In this document: positions 26,352 to 34,408 of the stretch, piece by piece
Layout of the letters: each line of letters starts with the position of its first letter
Numbering within the stretch: position 1 is the first letter of the stretch
NCBI RefSeq assembly: GCF_900102545.1
Contig: NZ_FNBN01000001.1
Location: forward strand, 346,758 to 410,757
Length of the DNA stretch: 64,000 nucleotides
Source: Chitinophaga filiformis
GTDB taxonomy: Bacteria > Bacteroidota > Bacteroidia > Chitinophagales > Chitinophagaceae
Reading direction: 5' to 3'
Notes under the pieces: generated by a model
What the model was told of the DNA's origin: nothing
Database searches by the model: none
Seen by the model: the letters and a program-made list of their open reading frames with translations, nothing else
Made by a program: the position numbers and the translations under genes

Positions 26352-26480
26352 AACAGGTGTCGTAGGAAAGCGTTACTTCGATTAAAAAATACAAACGAGG
26401 GTTCGATTCCCTCTCCGCTGCAAGGCGGATGGCTGAGATGGTTAAGTACAGATATAAGTCGCTTCCGGTTTATTACCCTG
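26352..26480 (+). ncRNA. Y-RNA-like unit 5 with tRNA-like module
   Basis: It shares the 5' word GGTGTCGTAGGAAAGCGTTA and CTTCG with unit 4, and the 3' word CGCTTCCGGTTTATTACCCT. The module has a T arm (CGAGGG-TTCGATT-CCCTC), an acceptor stem TCCGCT/GGCGGA with one T/G pair, closed by GCAA, and a D-arm-like GGCTGAGATGGTTAAGT with an imperfect stem, reminiscent of a serine or leucine tRNA. It is the last unit and is followed by a strong terminator. Confidence 0.83.
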
Positions 26481-26493
26481 CTATTACAATGCT

Positions 26494-26528
26494 AAAGCCT
26501 GTTGAGCATCAATTCAACAGGCTTTTTT
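26494..26528 (+). terminator. Intrinsic terminator at the end of the Y RNA array
   Basis: AAAGCCTGTTGA (26494-26505) and TCAACAGGCTTT (26514-26525) form a perfect 12-bp stem with an 8-nt loop, and the T run continues. It closes the whole Ro60/Y RNA locus and supports transcription of the array from the plus strand. Confidence 0.88.
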
Positions 26529-26827
26529 CTTTGCTATTTATCCACATTTTTCACTACGCACGACCACTGCGTAACGCATCACTATCTTTGTTTTATCAAA
26601 CGATGATACAGAAAACCCTGCCATTGTTTGTTAAACAAAACCCCAAAAACTCATGATTATACCCCAGACCATTTAACCATTAGTTTGAACCCCAATCCTG
26701 CACTACTGCAATTCAGTCATCTAAGTTTCAAGATGGTGGTCAATGCGGCCGGGAGCCCCTTCCTGTCCTCATTGGCCACGGTGTAGGTTGCCTACCGGAA
26801 TCATTATTAAATCAACTTTCATATACT

Positions 26828-27340
26828 ATGTTAAAATCGAAGATCGATCAGCCGTTCAGCACTATTCTTAATCTTGGCACCCCAGGGTATTTGTCAAGAA
26901 GCGGACAGGTGTCGTCCGGAGGATTTATCACCACTGTTGCTACACTTGATAACAGAGAATTAAAAAAAGCAGATGGCATCATTCAACTGTCATTATTTGG
27001 ACAGATCTATGGCGTCGATCCGCAGTCATCACTTCCCAACGACCTGGTGATTGTATTTGGGGACGAAAGAGATCTGCATGAGGAATTCGTTTTATTCAAT
27101 CAGCCGCTTCCTCCACGGGATCTTACATATAAGGTCGATATCCAATTCACCCTCTGGGGAGATGCTTATTATGGCACCAGTACTGTCAACTTTGACACGG
27201 GTGATTCCTTCATGAAACCCTTTTCCATCCCTAACTGCGGTGGAAACAACTTTACAGCGATCCGGTTGAAAACCACAAAGCTGTCTAACAGCGATGTTCA
27301 GACCACCCTGGACGGGTTCAATTACCTACTCCTCAATTAG
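26828..27340 (+). CDS. Hypothetical protein of unknown family
   Basis: A 170-residue soluble protein without a signal peptide, rich in beta-type sequence, with aromatic and acidic patches (VDIQFTLWGDAYYGTSTVNF). I recognise no domain. It is preceded by about 300 bases without a gene that include a small hairpin (GTAGG/CCTAC near 26783), and is followed by the converging MFS gene. It lies next to the Ro60/Y RNA locus but is separated from it by a terminator, so a link is not shown. Confidence 0.6.
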   Translation: MLKSKIDQPFSTILNLGTPGYLSRSGQVSSGGFITTVATLDNRELKKADGIIQLSLFGQIYGVDPQSSLPNDLVIVFGDERDLHEEFVLFNQPLPPRDLTYKVDIQFTLWGDAYYGTSTVNFDTGDSFMKPFSIPNCGGNNFTAIRLKTTKLSNSDVQTTLDGFNYLLLN

Positions 27341-27467
27341 AACTCCCGCCTCGGGACCCGGATCCGAAACGGCCTCACTTCTATCAATGCAAGCGACAGG
27401 AAATCTGCTGCGATGCACTGGTAGAGGTGAGGCCGTATGTATGTAGCTTTGTCAGTATTCGCGTTTA

Positions 27468-28712
27468 TCAGCGCAAATGTCTTATACGCATCACATGGAG
27501 CCATCTTAACCAATGGGTGATGCCTCTCTGATGCAACATGAATATCAGCACAATTACTATCCCCAGCATTCCTTCTACGAATACTACGACACCCACACCA
27601 AAGAAGTGCGCCAGGTATCCTATCAGCAAACTACCGATTGGCAGCATTCCCTGGTAAGACATGATATAGTAACTCAGTGTTCTCGCCCTCATTTCCGAAG
27701 AAGCATGTGTTTGCAGGTAAGTATTGATGGCAGAGTTCTGGATCATCAGTCCCGCACCTGTAGCAGCTGTAGCTACCAGCGCCAGGAACATGGAGGAAGA
27801 AACTGCCAGTCCGAGCAAGGCCACGGCAAATATGGTACTGGACAGAATAGTCAGGCGTATCAGGTCATGAGCAGGCTTTAAGGTAGCCATAAATACCGCT
27901 CCGAATAATGCACCCAATCCGGCTGCACTCTCAAACCAACTGAAAGTGGTGGCGTCGCCATGGAATACATCCTTCGCAAAAACAGGTAATAAGGTAGTAT
28001 AAGGGATCACCAGCAGGCTGGACGCCGCCAGCAATAAGATAAGGGAAGACAGGTCAGGAGATTCCCTCAGATATTCATAGCCTTTGCGCAGGTCGCCCCA
28101 GATATTCACTTCTGAGCGGGATGCGGGGATCAGCTTCAGCTTCATCATCAGCAAACAGCAGATCACTGCTATAAAGCTCAGGAAGTTGATCAGGAAACAG
28201 ACATCTTCCCCTAAAGAGCTAAGTATAATACCCGCCAGGGCAGGTCCTACCAGCCTGGCCGCATTAAAGGCAGAAGAGTTCAGGGCAATGGCGTTGGGCA
28301 GGTCTTCCTTATTATCTACCAGGTCAACCATCAGCGCCTGACGGGCCGTGGTATCGAAGGAGTTGATCAGTCCCTGCATGAGGCTTAATGCGGAGATCCA
28401 GGCTATACTGTAATAGTTCAGCCAGACCATGGCTGCCAGGGCGCCCGCCTGCAGCATCAGGGCAATCTGGGTAACCATGACCACCTTGAATTTATTATGC
28501 CTATCTATAAAACTGCCGGCAAAAGGCGCCAGCACAAGTGAGGGTATCAGACTAAGGAAAGTGACCAGTCCCAGTAAAAAAGCGGAACCGGTAAGGCGGT
28601 ATACCAGCCAACTGATGGCGACCCGTTGCATCCAGGTGCCTACCAGTGATATGGCTTGTCCTGTAAAGTGTAGTCTGAAATTGTGGTGTTTAAGTGAACG
28701 AAATACTGACAT
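27468..28712 (-). CDS. MFS transporter (MFS_3 / EntS-like)
   Basis: A 414-residue transporter with about twelve membrane helices. The N terminus SLKHHNFRLHFTGQAISLVG and the early GTWMQRVAISWLVYRLTGSA are typical of the MFS_3 family, which includes EntS-like exporters. The cytoplasmic loop FIDRHNKFKV takes the place of the MFS motif A. It is divergent from a MarR regulator gene, the classical layout of a repressor and the exporter it controls. The substrate may be a drug or siderophore-like compound. Confidence 0.9.
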   Translation of the reverse strand: MSVFRSLKHHNFRLHFTGQAISLVGTWMQRVAISWLVYRLTGSAFLLGLVTFLSLIPSLVLAPFAGSFIDRHNKFKVVMVTQIALMLQAGALAAMVWLNYYSIAWISALSLMQGLINSFDTTARQALMVDLVDNKEDLPNAIALNSSAFNAARLVGPALAGIILSSLGEDVCFLINFLSFIAVICCLLMMKLKLIPASRSEVNIWGDLRKGYEYLRESPDLSSLILLLAASSLLVIPYTTLLPVFAKDVFHGDATTFSWFESAAGLGALFGAVFMATLKPAHDLIRLTILSSTIFAVALLGLAVSSSMFLALVATAATGAGLMIQNSAINTYLQTHASSEMRARTLSYYIMSYQGMLPIGSLLIGYLAHFFGVGVVVFVEGMLGIVIVLIFMLHQRGITHWLRWLHVMRIRHLR

Positions 28713-28713
28713 C

Positions 28714-28735
28714 TTAATAAAGTAAATTAATAAAG
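28714..28735. promoter_or_regulatory. Direct repeats in the MFS/MarR control region
   Basis: TTAATAAAG occurs at 28714-28722 and again at 28727-28735 (13-base step), between the MFS start codon and its -7 box, in the 5' leader. MarR proteins usually bind dyads, so these may be a site for MarR or chance AT-rich repeats. Confidence 0.35.
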
Positions 28736-28743
28736 CTACTTTA

Positions 28744-28751
28744 CAAAAGTA
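28744..28751 (-). promoter_or_regulatory. -7 promoter element of the MFS gene
   Basis: The minus strand reads TACTTTTG, an exact TAnnTTTG match, 31 bases before the MFS ATG at 28712. Confidence 0.6.
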
Positions 28752-28811
28752 CTACTTTTTAGGCAAAAGAAGAGAGGGAAAGTAGGTATTCGTTATTAAG
28801 AAAATGTAAAG

Positions 28812-28819
28812 TAACTTTG
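28812..28819 (+). promoter_or_regulatory. -7 promoter element of the marR-osmC unit
   Basis: TAACTTTG is an exact TAnnTTTG match 17 bases before the MarR ATG at 28837, giving a leader of about 12 bases. It lies 60 bases from the facing MFS promoter. Confidence 0.65.
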
Positions 28820-28836
28820 TAAATTGATTTTATTAT

Positions 28837-29271
28837 ATGCCTACTAAAACTTATGAAGTAGCAGCGTCCTTACGTAGTACGGTCACCCGCCTGGTAAGGC
28901 AGCTGCGCAAACAAAATATCTCGTCCGATTTCTCGAATGCAGAGCTGTTAACGATGGGATTGCTTGACCAGCACGGTAAGCTGCTCCCTTCTGCACTGGC
29001 AGAAATGGAACGGATCTCTGCACAGGCCATTTCCCAGATCCTTAACCGGCTGGAGGAAGTAGGCTGTGTGAACCGGGTCATGGACGAAACCGATAAAAGG
29101 AAGTCTGTCGTATCCCTGACGGAAAAAGGCATTCAGCACCTGTATGAAAACAGGCGTATCAAAGAAGAATGGCTGGTAAAGGCAATGGAAAAGTTGTTTT
29201 CGGCGGAAGAACTGTCGCTGATAGAAGCCTTCCTCCCGCTCCTCCAAAGACTGGCAGAATACAACGGATAA
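28837..29271 (+). CDS. MarR family regulator
   Basis: A 144-residue winged-helix regulator: the recognition part spans about residues 50-100 (ERISAQAISQILNRLEEVGC, then the wing DETDKRKSVVSLTEKG). It is divergent from the MFS gene and 10 bases in front of an OsmC gene. MarR regulators paired with OsmC often sense organic peroxides or electrophiles, although OhrR-type sensors need a reactive cysteine early in the protein. Here no cysteine occurs in the first 90 residues, so a ligand-sensing mechanism is more likely. Confidence 0.92.
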   Translation: MPTKTYEVAASLRSTVTRLVRQLRKQNISSDFSNAELLTMGLLDQHGKLLPSALAEMERISAQAISQILNRLEEVGCVNRVMDETDKRKSVVSLTEKGIQHLYENRRIKEEWLVKAMEKLFSAEELSLIEAFLPLLQRLAEYNG

Positions 29272-29281
29272 ACTTTTATAT

Positions 29282-29755
29282 ATGAAAGGTACCCATCACT
29301 ACGCAATGACCACCCGCTGGACGGGCAATACCGGCAATGGCACGGCCAGTTATCAGGGCTATGAGCGCAGCCACGTGCTACAGGTAGCTGGTAAACCCGA
29401 AATTCCCGGATCTTCCGACCCTTCCTTCAGCGGCGACAAAAGCCGGTACAATCCGGAGGAAATGCTGGTAGCATCCCTTTCCTCCTGCCATATGCTCTGG
29501 TACCTGCATCTTTGCGCTGCTGCCGGCATCGTGGTAGTAGACTATGTAGACCATGCCACCGGTACTATGACGGAAACCGACGACGGAGGTGGCTATTTCT
29601 CAGAAGTTACCCTGCACCCCGAAGTAACTATTACCGATGCCGCCCATACCGATAAAGCCAATGCGCTGCATCATAAGGCCAATGAGCTATGCTTTATTGC
29701 CAATTCTGTAAAATTTCCTGTGCATCATCAGCCTATTTGTAAGGTACAGGCATAA
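29282..29755 (+). CDS. OsmC family protein
   Basis: A 157-residue protein of the OsmC fold. The first cysteine is in LVASLSSCHMLWYLHLCAAA and the second in NELCFIANSVKFPV. Between them the chain alternates strand and helix as in YhfA-type members. It probably reduces organic peroxides. It is cotranscribed with the MarR gene and ends before a hairpin terminator at 29876. This is the second OsmC in the window; the first, at 5390, belongs to another subgroup. Confidence 0.9.
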   Translation: MKGTHHYAMTTRWTGNTGNGTASYQGYERSHVLQVAGKPEIPGSSDPSFSGDKSRYNPEEMLVASLSSCHMLWYLHLCAAAGIVVVDYVDHATGTMTETDDGGGYFSEVTLHPEVTITDAAHTDKANALHHKANELCFIANSVKFPVHHQPICKVQA

Positions 29756-29875
29756 CCCAGGAGGAATTTGACCTGAAAGGCAGGAGTACTAAGTATTGGA
29801 ACTCATTCTGCGCTTTCACCTATTAGGTGGAAAAAGCCAATATTTGCGTAAAAAGAGAGAAAAAAGCATAAAAAC

Positions 29876-29910
29876 AGGAGGGAAAAGGCCAAATGAGGCC
29901 TTTTCCTCCT
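29876..29910 (+). terminator. Hairpin terminator downstream of the OsmC gene
   Basis: AGGAGGGAAAAGGCC and GGCCTTTTCCTCCT pair with one bulged G, loop AAATGA. The stem holds its own T stretch. It lies about 120 bases after the stop. Confidence 0.6.
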
Positions 29911-30003
29911 ACCGCACACGTATTTTAACATTGGCTTAGTAATAAATTTATCTAATTTTATATATGTTATAACGCAGAGCGTGTATACTAAACAGACCAT
30001 TGT

Positions 30004-30636
30004 ATGAAACGGACGCTTACAGCTTTACTGGTAATTTTCGTTGTTGGATTGGCGATTGTCCTATATGCTTTCAAAGAGGATACCCCCCGGCTACGCTCCG
30101 GTGATGTTATTTTCCAGACGTCTATGTCCCGGCAGTGCCAGGCGGTAAGGTTGGCTACTCATTCCATATTCAGCCATTGCGGTATGATCTGGATAAAGGA
30201 CGATAAACCCTATGTGCTGGAAGCCGTACAACCGGTGAAAATAACGCTGCTGGACGAGTGGATCCGTCATGGAGAGGGAAAGAAATATGTGGTAAGGCGC
30301 CTTAAAAATGCGGATAGCATCCTGACACCTGCTGTATTGCAGAAGATGCAGGCGGAAGGAAAGAAAATGCTGGGGAAATCATATGATGGCTACTTCGAAT
30401 GGTCGGATGACCAGATATACTGTTCTGAGCTGGTATGGAAGATCTATAAAAGGGCGGCAGGCATAGAAGTGGGAAAATTGCAGAGGATTAAGGACTTTGA
30501 CCTGAGCAGCGAGCCGGTAAAACAGATTATCCGGGAACGTTATGGCGATAAGCTCCCTGAAAATGAAATTGTTATCTCGCCGCAAAGCATTTACGAGAGC
30601 AGTTTATTTGTAACCGTTAGGTCAAAATATGACTAA
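30004..30636 (+). CDS. YiiX/YebB-like NlpC/P60-type hydrolase
   Basis: A 210-residue protein with an N-terminal membrane helix or signal (residues 5-22). The domain is the permuted papain-like fold of the YiiX group: GDVIFQTS, then the histidine in SIFSHCGMIW, and the nucleophile cysteine in YCSELVWKIY near residue 140. Members act on lipid or peptide bonds at the envelope. It is followed by a TPR protein gene with its own promoter. The substrate is unknown. Confidence 0.88.
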   Translation: MKRTLTALLVIFVVGLAIVLYAFKEDTPRLRSGDVIFQTSMSRQCQAVRLATHSIFSHCGMIWIKDDKPYVLEAVQPVKITLLDEWIRHGEGKKYVVRRLKNADSILTPAVLQKMQAEGKKMLGKSYDGYFEWSDDQIYCSELVWKIYKRAAGIEVGKLQRIKDFDLSSEPVKQIIRERYGDKLPENEIVISPQSIYESSLFVTVRSKYD

Positions 30637-30654
30637 AAATAGTATTATCTTCAG

Positions 30655-30662
30655 TAACTTTG
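30655..30662 (+). promoter_or_regulatory. -7 promoter element of the TPR gene
   Basis: TAACTTTG is an exact TAnnTTTG match 79 bases upstream of the ATG at 30742. Confidence 0.55.
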
Positions 30663-30741
30663 CAGTACAGGTCTGGTTTAACCAGTGAGAACAAAGTTCG
30701 ATTTTTTATATCCGCGGCGTAGTTCCGTTTATTCCAATCCT

Positions 30742-31845
30742 ATGAATATGAAAAGAATTTCTACATCCCTATTGCTATCCGCAGCTCTCTCCCTCTCGGC
30801 TGCCGGACAAAACTACAAACAGGATTTTGAGAAATTGTGCGTGAGTGGCGATACTGCCAAACAGCGTACCCTTTTAGTGAAATGGGAGAAAGCCAAGCCC
30901 AATGATGCTGAGCTGTACATCGCTTACTTTAATTACTATGTAACAAAAAGTAAAACAGAGGTGGTGACAGTCAATCATACGGCCAATGGTTCCAATGCGT
31001 TAAAAGCTGGCAAGAACGGTGACCCTGCCGGTTATACCAGCGAAATAGGTTATAAAAAGGAACCACTGAACAAAGGTTTCAAATATATCAACACCGGTAT
31101 CTCCAAGTTTCCCAACAGGCTGGATATGCGTTTTGGCAAGATCTATATGCTGGGTGAGAACTACAATTATACTTACCTGACAAAAGAATTGGTAAGCGCT
31201 ATTAACTATGGTCATACCATTGATAATAAGTGGAAATGGAGTGACAACAAACCGCTGGACAAGCCAGAGCAGTTCATGCTGAATGCAGTACAGGAATACG
31301 TGGCGCAAATCTATAATGTGGGTAAGAGCCAGGCAGACAACATGAAACTGATCTCCGAAACAGTATTAAAATATTATCCCAAACATGTGGAAAGCCTCTC
31401 CGACCTTGGTCTGGCTTATACGCTGAAGGAAGACCTTGACAATGCCCTGAAGACCTTACTGAAGGCGAATGCGATCGCTCCTAAAGATTTCATCGTATTG
31501 AACAACATCGCGAATATCTATGCAAAGAAAGGAGATGATGCAAACGCGATCAAGTACTATGAGCAGGCGCAGAAATATGGCGATCAGGAAGCGAAAGACC
31601 TGGCCACCAATGAGATCAAGCGGATAAACGCCAAGAAGCCGGTGCCAAAAGCGACTATGCCGAAACCTGCTACCGCGAAGGCATCTACAGAAAAAGCAAG
31701 TACTGCCAAACCGTCTGCTGCGAAAACAACCGCAAAGGCGAAAACAACAGCTGATAAATCGACAACATCGAAATCAACAACGTCCAAGGCAACTGCTGCT
31801 AAAAGCACTGGTAAGACAACAAGTAAAAAGCCTTCCAAGAACTAG
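30742..31845 (+). CDS. Secreted TPR protein with lysine/threonine-rich tail
   Basis: ATG 30742 gives MNMKRISTSLLL and a signal peptide ending near ALSLSAAGQ; the longer frame has no signal at its start. The next 290 residues are helical with TPR-like units (SLSDLGLAYTLKEDLDNALK, NIANIYAKKGDDANAIKYYE). The last 65 residues are almost only K, A, T, S and P in short repeats, a disordered basic tail. It would be a periplasmic or surface scaffold. The tail could bind cell wall, nucleic acid or acidic polymers. Confidence 0.82.
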   Translation: MNMKRISTSLLLSAALSLSAAGQNYKQDFEKLCVSGDTAKQRTLLVKWEKAKPNDAELYIAYFNYYVTKSKTEVVTVNHTANGSNALKAGKNGDPAGYTSEIGYKKEPLNKGFKYINTGISKFPNRLDMRFGKIYMLGENYNYTYLTKELVSAINYGHTIDNKWKWSDNKPLDKPEQFMLNAVQEYVAQIYNVGKSQADNMKLISETVLKYYPKHVESLSDLGLAYTLKEDLDNALKTLLKANAIAPKDFIVLNNIANIYAKKGDDANAIKYYEQAQKYGDQEAKDLATNEIKRINAKKPVPKATMPKPATAKASTEKASTAKPSAAKTTAKAKTTADKSTTSKSTTSKATAAKSTGKTTSKKPSKN

Positions 31846-31860
31846 GCTCAGAAGGCTTTT
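31826..31860 (+). terminator. Terminator overlapping the end of the TPR gene
   Basis: AAAAGCCTTC (31826-31835) and GAAGGCTTTT (31851-31860) form a perfect 10-bp stem. The left arm lies in the last codons of the TPR gene, so the stop codon sits in the loop. Confidence 0.7.
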
Positions 31861-31882
31861 ACCGGCAAAAAGAAGATTGCAT

Positions 31883-32251
31883 TTATTTAATAGACTGCAG
31901 CAAACTACAGAACTCCAGTTTCTCGTCTGAAGTCAAAAATGAATTGGCAATCGTTTCATTAATTAAGTCGCTGGTCAGGGAAAACTCATCGTAAAGGTCA
32001 TTCTGTTCTACTCCGTACTTTTTGGCCGTTGAGAAGCGTACTGCTACCAGGATTTCTTTTGAAGGAACTTTCTTTTCCACCAGTAAAGGTCTGATAGAAT
32101 ACAGCATTTCATTGTTCGCAATCTCTATCTTTTTCTGATAATCAGATTTACCATGCCTCGCGAAGTATTGCCTGGTAATCAGGTAAACGATCAGAGAAAG
32201 TAGTACACCGAAGATTGCGGTAAAAACAGTGTTTTCAGGTAAGTGCATCAT
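31883..32251 (-). CDS. Hypothetical membrane-anchored protein
   Basis: A 122-residue protein with one N-terminal membrane helix (residues 8-27) and a soluble, charged helical domain (SIRPLLVEKKVPSKEILVAV, LYDEFSLTSDLINETIANSF). No family is recognised. It stands alone, converging on the TPR gene. The domain order suggests an inner-membrane protein with a cytosolic tail. Confidence 0.65.
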   Translation of the reverse strand: MMHLPENTVFTAIFGVLLSLIVYLITRQYFARHGKSDYQKKIEIANNEMLYSIRPLLVEKKVPSKEILVAVRFSTAKKYGVEQNDLYDEFSLTSDLINETIANSFLTSDEKLEFCSLLQSIK

Positions 32252-32475
32252 AAATGGTTATGAGAGCTTAAAATGTGTATAATACATTATCAACATACAC
32301 AATATATGTGATGCCCATTTTAGTAAGGCACTGATTTATTGTGCGTTCCAACAAGGTTCTATTCCCCTATCAGGCCAACTAGCTGCTAATCAGTATACAT
32401 TATAAAATATACTCACAGAAACAAAACTGAGTAATACCACTCCATCCTGACAGAAAAGTCATGGGTATTTAAAAC

Positions 32476-32509
32476 AAATGCTCCTGACGAAAACCCATCA
32501 GGAGCATTT
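32476..32509 (-). terminator. Terminator of the endonuclease/phosphatase-like gene
   Basis: AAATGCTCCTGA (32476-32487) and TCAGGAGCATTT (32498-32509) form a perfect 12-bp stem, 22 bases beyond the stop of the minus-strand gene at 32531. A T-rich tract follows on the minus strand. Confidence 0.8.
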
Positions 32510-32530
32510 GACTTTATTAAACTGCCAGCC

Positions 32531-33457
32531 CTATTTCAGGGAAACGACGATCATCACCGGGAAGTGGTCAGAAGGCACGCGTGCCACATATTTATTGAGA
32601 GACACTTCTTTCGGAAAATCAGCAGCATTCACCTTTTCTGCATCTTTGCCTGTTACTACAGGACCACGGTAAGTGTCCGTCAGAATACCATACTTCTCCA
32701 CATTGAACTGTTTGGTCAGGAAGATATGATCAATCCTGCTATCGGTCTTTGAATTAGGATTAAATGCATTGAAAGTGCCATTCTCCGCATAACGGATATC
32801 GGTAGTCTCATAGGCGTCTTTCAGCAGTCCGGAGGTATTGATGAGTGTATACGATTCACTACGCTGATCTACGTTGAAGTCGCCTGTCAGGATAGCAGGA
32901 ATATCACCTGCCATCTTTCTCACTTTATCCATTACCAGTTTGGCGCTTTCCGCACGGGCTTTTACGCCTACATGGTCCATGTGCAGGTTGAAGAGGTAAA
33001 AGGTAAAGCCGCTCTTTATGTCCTTGAATTTACCCCAGGTACAGATCCTTGGCAATACAGCATCCCAACCTTTATTAGGCCTGTCAGTCACTTCCGACAT
33101 CCAGAAATCACCATTTTCCAGCAGTTGAAATTTCTTTGTATTATAAAAGATCGCGGAATACTCTCCTGCCTGTTTACCATCATCACGACCTATTCCTACA
33201 TAAGCGAATCCCGGAAGACTGTCTTTCAGGTTTTCCAGCTGGTGATGCATGCATTCCTGGGTACCGAAAATGTCAAAGCCATGAAAACGTATCATGGAAG
33301 CAATCACCGGCAAGCGTTGCTTCCAGCCATTACCATTAGCGGCATCTTCCTTGTTGTTGTCATTACGCATGTTGTAGGTAGCCACCGTGAACGTCTGTGC
33401 CATCGCAGCATAGGAAAACACGGTAAAAACGATTAAAAGGAGCATTCTTCTTTTCAT
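32531..33457 (-). CDS. Secreted endonuclease/exonuclease/phosphatase-family hydrolase
   Basis: Starting at ATG 33457 gives 308 residues with a signal peptide (cleavage near YAAMAQT). The EEP fold is clear: TYNMRNDN holds the first metal asparagine, GTQEC the metal glutamate, NLHMDH the catalytic histidine and aspartate region, TGDFNVD the D-x-N pair, and RIDHIFL with SDHFPV the last catalytic residues. Secreted members act as nucleases, sphingomyelinases or inositol phosphatases, and these cannot be told apart here. The gene stands alone with its own terminator. Confidence 0.92.
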   Translation of the reverse strand: MKRRMLLLIVFTVFSYAAMAQTFTVATYNMRNDNNKEDAANGNGWKQRLPVIASMIRFHGFDIFGTQECMHHQLENLKDSLPGFAYVGIGRDDGKQAGEYSAIFYNTKKFQLLENGDFWMSEVTDRPNKGWDAVLPRICTWGKFKDIKSGFTFYLFNLHMDHVGVKARAESAKLVMDKVRKMAGDIPAILTGDFNVDQRSESYTLINTSGLLKDAYETTDIRYAENGTFNAFNPNSKTDSRIDHIFLTKQFNVEKYGILTDTYRGPVVTGKDAEKVNAADFPKEVSLNKYVARVPSDHFPVMIVVSLK

Positions 33458-33727
33458 CTGCAATCTTGATTTTTTACAATAATAGCGCTGAACCTCGTCA
33501 GCATATACCCGGTGTAAGTATAAGAAAATACAATCTCAGCCGCAATGATTTTTCCATTACCGGTTTGTTATATATCGTTTCTAAGCGGATACAAAGACAT
33601 TTACGGGGGAGATCTCAGAGGAAGAATACGAGTGAATTAAATATTTCAGGTTCCTGACATTCCTACTGACATAGGGTTGTCACAAGGCGGTGGTTACTTT
33701 GTTTCAGAAACAAAAAAACAAGCAATT

Positions 33728-34255
33728 ATGGAACTCATTCAATCTCTCCTTAAAGAAATGGAACAGGAAGCAAACACAACCCGTAAAATGCTTTCTATCA
33801 TTCCTGAAGATAAGTTCAACTGGCAGCCACATCCCAAAAGCATGTCCATTATCAGGCTGGCCACCCATATTGCAGAGCTGCCTACCTGGGTGAGCATGGT
33901 ACTGACCACAGAAGAGCTGGACTTTGCCACTGCCCCATACACTCCGAAGGTGATCAACAATGTAAAGGAACTGCTGGCCTATTTCGAAGAATCACTGGCT
34001 GATGGCAAAGCTCATCTTGAGAAAGCCAAACTCTCTCAGTTCGACGAAAAATGGACATTAAGGAATGGTAGTGATATTTATGACGTATCACCCAAAGGAG
34101 AAGTGATCCGTATGGCATACTGCCAGATCGTACACCACAGAGCGCAATTAGGTGTATTCCTGCGCCTGCTGGATGTCGCAATCCCGGGTAGTTATGGCCC
34201 AAGTGCAGATGAAGAGTTTAAAGTAGCGGTGGTGGATACCCCGGCAGCGGTATAA
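33728..34255 (+). CDS. DinB family (DinB-fold thiol/metal) protein
   Basis: ATG 33728 gives 175 residues beginning MELIQSLLKEME; the upstream extension is not family-like. The four-helix DinB fold shows its metal ligands: H in LATHIAELPTW and the pair in QIVHHRAQLGVFLR. Members bind zinc or nickel and some are bacillithiol or mycothiol transferases; most are uncharacterised. A TTACTTTG box lies 27 bases before the ATG. It is followed by two hairpins and DNA polymerase IV. Confidence 0.88.
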   Translation: MELIQSLLKEMEQEANTTRKMLSIIPEDKFNWQPHPKSMSIIRLATHIAELPTWVSMVLTTEELDFATAPYTPKVINNVKELLAYFEESLADGKAHLEKAKLSQFDEKWTLRNGSDIYDVSPKGEVIRMAYCQIVHHRAQLGVFLRLLDVAIPGSYGPSADEEFKVAVVDTPAAV

Positions 34256-34276
34256 CGGAAATCAACAACTATAGGT

Positions 34277-34314
34277 CAGGAATTGAGAGCAACCGCCATT
34301 TGCCTCAATTCCTG
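34277..34314 (+). terminator. First hairpin after the DinB-fold gene
   Basis: CAGGAATTGAG (34277-34287) and CTCAATTCCTG (34304-34314) are perfect 11-bp arms around a 16-nt loop. Confidence 0.6.
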
Positions 34315-34316
34315 AT

Positions 34317-34345
34317 GCACATAGCTCCCTGGTGGAGCTATGTGC
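34317..34345 (+). terminator. Second hairpin after the DinB-fold gene
   Basis: GCACATAGCTCC (34317-34328) and GGAGCTATGTGC (34334-34345) form a perfect 12-bp stem with loop CTGGT, followed by TTGTTATT. Together with the hairpin just before it, this makes a tandem terminator. Confidence 0.75.
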
Positions 34346-34408
34346 TTGTTATTCCTGCCTGTTTTACTTTAATATTTCTTTGGCGATCTTTGTAGCGCTG
34401 CGGCCATC

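Noticed and set aside
25883..26450. Canonical tRNA genes
   Set aside because: T-arm and D-arm sequences are present, but in permuted order, with no anticodon arm and with the acceptor stem closed by GCAA. They cannot be charged or read codons and fit Y RNA tRNA-like modules.
26429..26656. A 75-residue plus-strand frame
   Set aside because: It starts inside Y RNA unit 5 and crosses the terminator at 26494-26528.
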